In this document: piece after piece, positions 13,395-20,013 of the stretch
Layout: each line of letters begins with the position of its first letter
How positions within the stretch are numbered: the stretch's first letter is position 1
IMG/VR virus record: IMGVR_UViG_3300037507_000590
Location: 1 to 20,013 of that record
From: a virus
Reading direction: 5' to 3' (one strand)
Length of the DNA stretch: 20,013 nucleotides
Notes under the pieces: generated by a model
Told to the model about the DNA's origin: nothing
The model's database searches: none
What the model saw: only the letters and a program-made list of their open reading frames with translations
Program-made: the position numbers and the translations under genes

Positions 13395-16300
13395 TGGCAT
13401 TACCTCGTATGTTCATGGAGCCTGAGGAGTCCTCTCCCTTATCACTAGCGCCGCCAACAGCAGCCTCTCCTTTATCGCAGTTCTCCGATAAATATATTTA
13501 TGGTGGCGGCGAAGAGGCGCCAAGCATTTATACCGCTGCACAGCAGCAGTCAGATTATGACCAAGAGCAGGCAAGACTTGCGGCATTAACGCCGGCACAG
13601 CGAGCTATTGAAGGCGCAAAGTACACAGAAGCACTTGAGGGTGGTATTGAGACGCGTTATAACCCCGTCACATTTGAAGGTAAAGACTGGACTGTATCGC
13701 CTGGCGGAAGCTCTTTAGAGCGCCTTGCTGATGACCAGAGTGGATTAGGAAAGAATCAGTACCGATACGAGTCATATGACCCTGTGACAGGGCAAACCGC
13801 TCAAAGGATTGGCACTGAGACCAGTATGCTCAAGCGATTCCTTGCCAGTCCTATGCCAGGATTGATTCTCGGCACTGTATTTCCTGGCGCTGGAACGGCC
13901 ATCGGGAACATGCTTGGCCTCGGATCAGGTGCATTAGCTACCGCTGTCGGATCGGGAGCACTTAATACGGTATTCCAAACGGCTGCAGGCGTTGATCCTT
14001 TGGTAGCCCTTAGAAATTCAGTGCTTTCATCAGGCGCAGGCTTATTGTCTTCGCAACTATCTTCCATGCTGCCACAAGAGCTTGGCTCGACGGGCAAGAG
14101 TGTTGTGCAGCAATTAATTACAACAGGAAAGATTGATCCGACAACCCTGCTAACGAGCGCAGGCGCCAATTATGCTGCTGACGCCCTAGCATCAGAAACA
14201 GGTATGGATAAAGCAACGGCAGGCAGAATAATTACCGCTGGTATGCAGGCCATGCAGGGCAATGAAATTGGTGCTTTAACATCGTTATTCCGAGCCGGAA
14301 CAGCATACGATCAGAGTCGTTTAACTCCAACTGGTGGACTTGCTGATTATGGCGATCTAAATACACAAGGTCAGCAGTTAGGGGCTAATGAAATAGCCCT
14401 TGCAGCCAAAGCTTTCATTGACTCCAAAAATGCAGGCGCATCTGATGATGATGCCTTTTTTGCCGCTACGGAAATTGACCCCCGAATTGCATTGCAAGGC
14501 GTTGGCGGCAGTAATTTAGATCCGTATCTTTATCGTGAAAAGTCTGGCGAGTTTTTACAAACTCAAGCTACTGCCGATCCTAATTTTGTGTCATCAATGA
14601 ACCAATTGTTCACAAATAAGGAGCCGGCCACTCTTACTGATGCGATTCAATTATTTAGAAACACTGGATACTCAATAGAGCAAGTCCACGATTGGATGGT
14701 GACAAACGGCATTTTTGACTCGCAAAAAGCAACAGATATTTTGACTGGCATGTTTGGGTCGCCATCAGACGAAGTCATAACAAATAATCAGGGCCTTGTA
14801 AGCGGCGCAGGCACTGACATCACAGCTACAACACCAGCCGCACAAGACACTCTCAAAACTCTTGGCGGCATTTTGGGCTTGGGATCGGAAGATCCTGATG
14901 CGGTATATCGTACTTTGTTTGGCGGATCATTAGGAACTCAAGGAGATGTAGCCGTTCTTGGACTTGATCAGCTTAGTAATTTGCGTGATCAGATCGAAAT
15001 CATTCTTGATGATCCTGAGTTGCCTGACGATGCTCGAGAAGAAATTAGCAAGATGCTTGCAAGCGTTGCAAGTCAAGAAGATGCCGCACGCACTGCAGCC
15101 TCGACTTCAGTACAAGAAGACATAACGGCTGCAGCGCAATTGGCTGCGGCACAAGCAGCAAGTTCTGCCTCAGATAGTTCGGCATCTACGCAAGGCGGTG
15201 CATCAGATGCTGAATCTTCATTGGATGCTTCACTATCATCTAGCACGGCAGGCAGTCAGTCCTCTTTAGCAGGCGCCACCTCACAACCTTCCGGTGCAGA
15301 GGCGGGAGTGCCTGTTATAAGCGGCGATTTAGAGAAGGGCGTCAAAACCGGGGATGAAGGCGTCTCGGGCGTTTCTGGCGTTACGACTGATGAAGGCTTT
15401 TCAGGATTTTCTGGCAAGTCAGGGGTTTCAGGATTCTCAGGATTTTCAGGAGACTCTGGCGCCTCAGGATTTTCAGGTTTATCAGGGACCTCGGGCATAT
15501 CGGGTTTTAGTGGCATCTCGGGGAAATCAGGCGCTTCAGGGTTTTCAGGAGTATCCGGAGAATCAGGCGGTTCCGGTTTCAGTGGTTTTTCAGGCGAGTC
15601 AGGAATTTCTGGGTTCTCAGGATTCTCTGGCGAGTCCGGCATTTCTGGTTGGTCTGGCGTATCAGGAGAGTCAGGCGCCTCAGGATTTTCAGGAATGTCT
15701 GGTGAGTCCGGTGCCTCTGGCTTTAGTGGCTTTTCTGGCGAGTCGGGAGCTTCCGGATTCTCTGGCTATAGCGGCCTGGCAGGCGAATCAGGTTTTAGTG
15801 GCGTCTCAGGCGAGTCAGGCGCATCGGGATTTAGCGGGTTCTCTGGAGAATCTGGCGCCTCAGGTTTTTCTGGCGCTTCGGGTATATCAGGCATCTCTGG
15901 GTTTTCTGGATTTTCTGGCGTATCAGGCGAATCCGGATCTTCTGGTTTTAGCGGCACCTCAGGACTATCTGGATTTTCAGGCACTTCTGGCGTTTCGGGA
16001 ACATCAGGTTTTAGCGGGTTTTCTGGTGTTTCTGGTGTCAGTGGGGTATCAGGCTTTTCTGGTTTTTCTGGCCGTGATGGTCGTGATGGGAAATCAGTTG
16101 TGTCTGCGGCCAAATCACTTCCTGCATTTTTACTTGACTCAGAATTGCAAATGCTTAAGTCAAGCGGAGATACATCTATGAAAAATCCACTTGAGGCATT
16201 GATTAAAAGGGTGGAAGAAATGAACCAGATTGATCCTGCATTGTTGGCTGTAATGTCCCAGCGAATGAATATTCAGCCTCCACAAGCACCTACTTACACT

Positions 16301-16711
16301 TATGGTGAAGAATCAGCCATTGAAGACATCCTTGGCTTAAGACAACCCAAGGTTGAAGAACCGTTATATGCGGAGGGTGGTTACGTTGAGCCGCTTCGAG
16401 CCAAGCCAATGAACTTGCAATTCATGAATGAAGGCGGCGCTCTTGGTCGTGAGAACTTTAAGGGCGGCAAGCATGTTGCTGGCGAAGGCGATGGTCAATC
16501 GGATGACATCCCGGCCTGGCTTGCTGACGGCGAATTTGTATTCCCTGCTGATGTGGTTTCCGCACTTGGAAATGGCTCAACAAAGGCAGGAACAGATAAA
16601 CTCTACGAGATGATGCATCAAATACGAGCACGAGCCAGATCCACGAAAGTTAAAGACTTACCACCGCCAGCGCATAAGTCACCGCTGGACTATCTCAAGA
16701 AGGGTAAATAA
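13394..16711 (+). CDS. Large putative internal/ejection virion protein with collagen-like Gly-X-Ser domain
   Basis: A 1105-residue multidomain protein. Residues 1-150 are polar. From about 152 to 220 there is a Gly/Ala-rich hydrophobic part (MPGLILGTVFPGAGTAIGNM, LGLGSGALATAVGSGALNTV) that could insert in or cross membranes. Residues about 220-575 are mixed helical sequence, and a Ser/Ala-rich linker covers about 575-650. Residues 656-901 are collagen-like, about 80 Gly-X-Y triplets with Ser nearly always at Y and no proline, closing with GRDGRDGKS. The C-terminus has GGKHVAGEGDGQSDDIPAWL, ADGEFVFPADVVSALGNGST and KAGTDKLYEMM (about 1024-1080), a recurrent motif in phage virion proteins. Position after the nozzle and before two more large proteins and an SLT protein suggests an ejected internal protein, but the collagen-like part would also suit an external fibre. 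Confidence 0.75.
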   Translation: MALPRMFMEPEESSPLSLAPPTAASPLSQFSDKYIYGGGEEAPSIYTAAQQQSDYDQEQARLAALTPAQRAIEGAKYTEALEGGIETRYNPVTFEGKDWTVSPGGSSLERLADDQSGLGKNQYRYESYDPVTGQTAQRIGTETSMLKRFLASPMPGLILGTVFPGAGTAIGNMLGLGSGALATAVGSGALNTVFQTAAGVDPLVALRNSVLSSGAGLLSSQLSSMLPQELGSTGKSVVQQLITTGKIDPTTLLTSAGANYAADALASETGMDKATAGRIITAGMQAMQGNEIGALTSLFRAGTAYDQSRLTPTGGLADYGDLNTQGQQLGANEIALAAKAFIDSKNAGASDDDAFFAATEIDPRIALQGVGGSNLDPYLYREKSGEFLQTQATADPNFVSSMNQLFTNKEPATLTDAIQLFRNTGYSIEQVHDWMVTNGIFDSQKATDILTGMFGSPSDEVITNNQGLVSGAGTDITATTPAAQDTLKTLGGILGLGSEDPDAVYRTLFGGSLGTQGDVAVLGLDQLSNLRDQIEIILDDPELPDDAREEISKMLASVASQEDAARTAASTSVQEDITAAAQLAAAQAASSASDSSASTQGGASDAESSLDASLSSSTAGSQSSLAGATSQPSGAEAGVPVISGDLEKGVKTGDEGVSGVSGVTTDEGFSGFSGKSGVSGFSGFSGDSGASGFSGLSGTSGISGFSGISGKSGASGFSGVSGESGGSGFSGFSGESGISGFSGFSGESGISGWSGVSGESGASGFSGMSGESGASGFSGFSGESGASGFSGYSGLAGESGFSGVSGESGASGFSGFSGESGASGFSGASGISGISGFSGFSGVSGESGSSGFSGTSGLSGFSGTSGVSGTSGFSGFSGVSGVSGVSGFSGFSGRDGRDGKSVVSAAKSLPAFLLDSELQMLKSSGDTSMKNPLEALIKRVEEMNQIDPALLAVMSQRMNIQPPQAPTYTYGEESAIEDILGLRQPKVEEPLYAEGGYVEPLRAKPMNLQFMNEGGALGRENFKGGKHVAGEGDGQSDDIPAWLADGEFVFPADVVSALGNGSTKAGTDKLYEMMHQIRARARSTKVKDLPPPAHKSPLDYLKKGK
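15359..16096 (+). repeat. Collagen-like (Gly-X-Ser)n coding tract
   Basis: About 738 bases encode roughly 80 uninterrupted Gly-X-Y triplets, apart from one early break (GVTTDEG). X is mostly Phe, Ala, Glu, Val or Ile and Y is almost always Ser, as in GFSGFSGESGASGFSG; no Pro occurs. Larger units of about 12 residues (GESGASGFSGFS) recur. Ser codons (TCA, TCT, TCG, TCC, AGT, AGC) and Gly codons vary widely, so the DNA repeat is much weaker than the protein repeat. Confidence 0.9.
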
Positions 16712-16713
16712 TC

Positions 16714-17814
16714 ATGGCCGGATTATTTGAAGGCTCTGCGCCACCAGACATTACAACCACGACAACCAAGCAACAGGCAGCACCTCAGTTTCTTACAGAT
16801 TACTTAACTGAGCTTGCAAAGTTTGGCCAGAGCCAATTAGGCACTACAGTGCCAGAAGTGAAAGATGCGCAGGGTAATGTCATAAAGCCAGCATCGTTTA
16901 CTGCTAAAACGAGCGCAGATCTTATTGCTGATCGTCCTGATTATTTAACTAACCTGGCCTCAGGTATCGACCCAGCAACAGGTAAATCCTACGCTTCAAG
17001 CAAGCTGCCAGGGCTTGGTGCCTTGACTCGGTATCAAACGCCTCTTGATGAGGCGCTTAAAGCCGGTCAGTCTGCCATGGATGTTAGTGCTACTGATATT
17101 TCAAAGTTTTACGATCTCAACCAGCAGCAAGTCATTGATGAGATGCAAAAGCAATCTGACGTCAATGTCCAGCGAAATGTCTTGCCAGCACTTAAAGCAT
17201 TAGGTGTGATGGGTGGTGCAGGAGGCTCTGGAAGCAGCCGCACTGGCGCCATAGGCGGTCAAGCACTGGCTGATATTGCATCTAATTTGCAAAGCCAACA
17301 GACCTTGGCAAGATCAAAAGGCTTCCAAACTGCGCTTGATGCCGCTCTTAAAGAACAGGGTCAGCAATCTACCGCTGCTACAGCACTATCCGGTCTTGGC
17401 TTGCAAGAACAGCAAGCCGCAAAGAGTGCTTTGGGCATGATGTCAGATCTTGGCACACAACAACTTGAATACGAGCAATCCAAGATTGAGGCTCCATTAA
17501 CAAGGGCTGCCAATGTTGCTGCATTGATGCGAGGCCACCAGTTCCCGCTGTCATCCACTGATACTTACAAGGGTCCGCTACAAGGTGCTCAATATGGCCC
17601 AAGCACAATCGATAAGATTGGCTCGCTGACATCATTCTTGTCAGGCATTAAAACAGGGTCTGGAAGTGGCAAATCCGGCACTCTTGGGGCGGACATCGTA
17701 AGACTTATCAAAAGTTTTGGTGGCGACATTGATTTGACTCAAGCTGAATTAACGCCAGAACAGCAGCAGGTAATTTCTGACTTTTATGCTGGATATGACC
17801 CAGAAGCGCCTTGA
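16714..17814 (+). CDS. Putative internal/ejection virion protein
   Basis: A 366-residue protein with no membrane segment or enzyme motif. It begins MAGLFEGSAPPDITTTTTKQ. The middle is Ala/Gln-rich and helical (for instance TDISKFYDLNQQQVIDEMQK, then VNVQRNVLPALKALGVMGGA), with a Gly/Ser hinge GGAGGSGSSRTGAIGGQALA at about 168-190, followed by more helical sequence (LQSQQTLARSKGFQTALDAA). This kind of sequence, helical and rich in Ala and Gln around a GGAGGSGxSR hinge, is what I recall in internal virion proteins of podovirus-like phages. Its neighbours, a large virion protein before it and an SLT-domain protein two genes later, support a DNA-ejection role. A gap of 2 bases separates it from the previous gene. 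A tail or head scaffold role cannot be ruled out. Confidence 0.68.
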   Translation: MAGLFEGSAPPDITTTTTKQQAAPQFLTDYLTELAKFGQSQLGTTVPEVKDAQGNVIKPASFTAKTSADLIADRPDYLTNLASGIDPATGKSYASSKLPGLGALTRYQTPLDEALKAGQSAMDVSATDISKFYDLNQQQVIDEMQKQSDVNVQRNVLPALKALGVMGGAGGSGSSRTGAIGGQALADIASNLQSQQTLARSKGFQTALDAALKEQGQQSTAATALSGLGLQEQQAAKSALGMMSDLGTQQLEYEQSKIEAPLTRAANVAALMRGHQFPLSSTDTYKGPLQGAQYGPSTIDKIGSLTSFLSGIKTGSGSGKSGTLGADIVRLIKSFGGDIDLTQAELTPEQQQVISDFYAGYDPEAP

Positions 17815-17822
17815 GGTAAATT

Positions 17823-19484
17823 ATGGCTAAACAATCCCCATTAGCGACGGTCTCGCCAGTAGCGATTCCTGGCGAAGATCCAGAACTTGCATTATCGCGT
17901 CAAAAGTATATTGATGCGCAGCAGGCCATGCTTGATGCCTTGCAAGCAAGAAATGAGTTCATTGATCCACGCAACTTAGCGATGGCTAGAGCGTTTCTGC
18001 AGCCAACCAAATCAGGGCGCTTCGGTGAAAGCCTTGGCAATGTCATGGAGGCTTATGGCACGGCTGATGAAGCTGAACGCAAACGCAACATTGAGATGGC
18101 TCAGATCCGAGCAGAACTTGCTGCAGGCCAATATGGTGCGGCACAAAAATCGCAAGCAATCAGAGAGTTGTCTGGCGGTATGCAGCCTAGCGGCCAACCC
18201 GGTCAATCGGACGAAAAAATAACGGCTGGAGGCCAAGAATTTCCTGCTGATTTTATTGGCATGACGCCTCAAAAAGCGGCTCGTTTAAGCTTAATCAATA
18301 AAGAAATTGGCGATCTTGCATTTAAGTTTTTGGATATGCAGATGAAGGGGGTTGAAGCCCAGCCAACAGGAACTGTCAATAAGCTTACAGGCAGATTCAC
18401 CCCATTCCCTGGCCAAGCCAATGAAATGGTTACGATTCCTGGCGTCGGCACACTTAGCGTCAGCAAAGAAGACAAGATTGCGCTTGATGTGGCCATGGGT
18501 AAGGGCGACGCAGCTACGCTCTTTAAGATCGTTGATAAGTACACGAAGCCTATGACAAGGCCTGGCGCAGAGCCTGCAGAGGCGCCTGCAGCAGCGACCA
18601 CAGCACCAACTGTAGCAGGCCCTGCAGCACCACCTGCAGGAACTCCTGGCATCAGGCCATCACCAGCTATGCGCATTCCTGTGACGGCTGAAGAAAAAGA
18701 AGCCGCAAAGCGTGAGCAGGAGCGCGTAGAAGCAGCGCAACGCGCTGAAGAGGTGGAACTTGCCACGCAAGGTGCAAAGCGCACAGGCTCTGCGATTGAT
18801 GCAGGTTCAATGGCTGTGGCTAAGGTTCAAACTGCCAAGGATATTCAGGCGCTGATTGGCACTGAGGGCATGAACCAATACTTTGGCGCCTTTAACAAGC
18901 CGAATGACATTTTTGCTGCCATCGTTACGCTTGCTCGACGCGCTCAGGAATCAGGCTCTCAGGGCATTGATAAATCGCAGCTTGACAATGTGATTGCCAA
19001 CTTAACGCTCAATCTTCCAAAGTCTCCCACTGAGACTATGGAACAGTTCAAAGAGCGTAAACAGCAAGTAATTGATCGTGCGGCCATGGCAGCATCACGC
19101 ATTGCTGAGATGGAGTTGTACTACTCCCAACTGATCAAGGGTCAAGGTCAAATTACGGAAGGCGAGCGCGAGATCTTACGCAGGGCTGCAATCAATCCAC
19201 GCTTTGACACGCCCAATGTGATCATGTCCAAAGCTAAAGCAATTGAAGCCATCAGTAACTTTGAGAAGTGGCGTGCTGATACGCTTGAGCAGAATCCAAA
19301 GATGACATTGGCTCAGCTAAAGAGCGGTCAAGATTACAAGCGTGAAGAGGCCAAGCGTATTAAGGCTGTTGAAGATGCGATGAAGCCTTTGCTTCCCAAG
19401 AGTACACAACAGGCACCACGCGCAAGCGGTGGCTTAACCATGGATGCAATCAACAAACGAGCTAGTGAGCTTGGAGTGCGCTAA
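17823..19484 (+). CDS. Putative internal/ejection virion protein, helical with Pro/Ala linker
   Basis: A 553-residue protein. The N-terminal part has ELALSRQKYIDAQQAMLDAL and ARAFLQPTKSGRFGESLGNV, a FLxPTKSGxFGESLG motif I recall from phage internal structural proteins, then helical sequence. A Pro/Ala linker at about 245-286 (EPAEAPAAATTAPTVAGPAA and on) separates this from a charged coiled-coil-like segment (EEKEAAKREQERVEAAQRAE). The C-terminal domain carries LYYSQLIKGQGQITEGEREI and LRRAAINPRFDTP. No enzyme motif or membrane helix is evident. It probably forms part of the internal core or ejection apparatus with its neighbours; this is inferred from gene order and composition. A GAGGT ribosome-binding site precedes the ATG. 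Its TAA shares a base with the ATG of the SLT-domain gene (TAATG). Confidence 0.68.
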   Translation: MAKQSPLATVSPVAIPGEDPELALSRQKYIDAQQAMLDALQARNEFIDPRNLAMARAFLQPTKSGRFGESLGNVMEAYGTADEAERKRNIEMAQIRAELAAGQYGAAQKSQAIRELSGGMQPSGQPGQSDEKITAGGQEFPADFIGMTPQKAARLSLINKEIGDLAFKFLDMQMKGVEAQPTGTVNKLTGRFTPFPGQANEMVTIPGVGTLSVSKEDKIALDVAMGKGDAATLFKIVDKYTKPMTRPGAEPAEAPAAATTAPTVAGPAAPPAGTPGIRPSPAMRIPVTAEEKEAAKREQERVEAAQRAEEVELATQGAKRTGSAIDAGSMAVAKVQTAKDIQALIGTEGMNQYFGAFNKPNDIFAAIVTLARRAQESGSQGIDKSQLDNVIANLTLNLPKSPTETMEQFKERKQQVIDRAAMAASRIAEMELYYSQLIKGQGQITEGEREILRRAAINPRFDTPNVIMSKAKAIEAISNFEKWRADTLEQNPKMTLAQLKSGQDYKREEAKRIKAVEDAMKPLLPKSTQQAPRASGGLTMDAINKRASELGVR

Positions 19485-20013
19485 TGGAAGCAGAAAAACT
19501 TTCTGAGAGTCAGGTTCGTTATGCCTTACAGATTGGCGATGAAGCGCGTCGCATGGGCATTAACCCTGACTTCGTAATTCCTATGGTGGCGGCTGAAAGC
19601 AAGTTTGATCCCAAGGCTGTCTCACCCAAGGGTGCGATCGGTCTGATGCAACTTATGCCAGGCACCGCAAAGGAGCTTGGCGTTAACCCTTATGACATCA
19701 GCCAAAACATCAAAGGCGGCTTAACCTACCTCAAGCAATTGTCATCACTGCCCGACATCGGGACCAATCCAGTTGCATTGCTGGCAGCCTATAACTCAGG
19801 TCCTAATAAGGCCTATCTCAAGACACTTGATCCCAAGGACATCCCTGAAGAGACTGCAGCCTATGTAAGCAGGATCAATACTTATGCAGGCGGTACGCTG
19901 CCACAGCCCTTCATAGGCCTGCCAGGCGAGGCTGAGGGTGAAGGCGTTGGCCAAGGTGGCACCCTTACTGAAGGTGAAAGGCCTGCGCCAGCGTCTGAAT
20001 TGGATTACCAGCG
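19484..20013 (+). CDS. SLT-type lytic transglycosylase domain of an internal virion protein, 3' truncated by the window
   Basis: The frame opens at an ATG sharing a base with the previous stop and runs past the window end (176 full codons). The lysozyme-like SLT fold is clear: catalytic Glu38 in VIPMVAAESKFDPKAVSPKG, then AIGLMQLMPGTAKELGV at 51-67, GGLTYLKQL at 78-86 and LLAAYNSGP at 99-107. These enzymes cut peptidoglycan to form 1,6-anhydro-muramic ends. At the front of a gene in the ejection-protein block, as in T7 gp16, the domain most likely opens the cell wall during DNA entry rather than at lysis. After about residue 145 the sequence becomes a Gly/Glu-rich linker (EAEGEGVGQGGTLTEG), so further domains probably follow outside the window. 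No signal peptide is present. Confidence 0.9.
   Translation, partial: MEAEKLSESQVRYALQIGDEARRMGINPDFVIPMVAAESKFDPKAVSPKGAIGLMQLMPGTAKELGVNPYDISQNIKGGLTYLKQLSSLPDIGTNPVALLAAYNSGPNKAYLKTLDPKDIPEETAAYVSRINTYAGGTLPQPFIGLPGEAEGEGVGQGGTLTEGERPAPASELDYQ

Noticed and set aside
15256-15642. Minus-strand open frame with Pro at every third residue (PDSPENPENPE type), and a similar one at 15766-16113
   Set aside because: Complement of the Gly-X-Ser codons always yields Pro-rich frames without stops; there is no ribosome-binding site and all other genes lie on the + strand.
15359-16096. CRISPR-like or tandem DNA repeat array
   Set aside because: Units are coding, in one frame, of variable spacing and with scrambled codons; there are no constant repeats with unique spacers.
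15354-16181. Second + strand frame of 275 codons across the collagen-like tract
   Set aside because: Produced by the biased repeat composition; it has no family pattern and no coupling to a neighbour.

Overview
The window is a stretch of a tailed bacteriophage (Caudoviricetes) genome, most likely a short-tailed, podovirus-like phage related to the SU10-type tail architecture. It is probably an environmental, aquatic phage of a Gram-negative host. The phage call rests on recognisable virion families: SU10-like adaptor, tail nozzle, LamG-like and glycine-rich fibre proteins, a GH24 endolysin and an SLT transglycosylase on a putative ejection protein. The environmental call rests on small proteins whose sequence patterns I remember from marine and freshwater phages (the MSHFAKI protein, the MLYSKNG protein, a DUF5872-like protein). 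No host marker, tRNA, integrase or replication gene is present, so host and lifestyle cannot be read here. These family assignments come from sequence patterns and memory; no database search was run.

All 22 genes lie on the + strand and are packed almost without gaps. Most neighbours overlap by 1, 4 or 8 bases, and the largest intergenic gap is about 10 bases. No promoter or terminator fits between genes, so the window looks like part of one long late transcription unit with heavy translational coupling.

Layout. (1) 1-2633 is a receptor-recognition block: the end of a LamG-type fibre protein, a glycine-rich adhesin, and two small proteins that flank the adhesin gene and share the same odd C-terminal tail. 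(2) 2630-5335 is a glycan-modification cassette inside the fibre block: a GT2-methyltransferase fusion, a GT2 fused to the front of a GT9-like domain, and a separate gene for the rest of that GT9-like domain. (3) 5340-6828 is a second modular fibre protein and a small conserved protein. (4) 6835-8599 is the lysis cassette: four small membrane proteins and a GH24 endolysin. (5) 8596-13394 holds a basic DUF5872-like protein, the adaptor, a beta-modular fibre-like protein, the large nozzle protein carrying inserted repeat modules, and a small unknown protein. (6) 13394-20013 holds three large putative internal/ejection proteins and the start of an SLT-domain protein. The first of these has about 80 collagen-like Gly-X-Ser triplets.

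Working together: adaptor and nozzle form the tail channel; fibres and adhesin bind the host; the SLT enzyme and ejection proteins probably open a path for DNA through the envelope; holin-like proteins and endolysin release progeny. The glycosyltransferases may decorate virion fibres or alter a host glycan. The points most worth a second look are the split GT9-like domain, the shared ADSxG tails, the Pro-free collagen-like tract in a putative internal protein, and the duplicated insertion modules in the nozzle protein.
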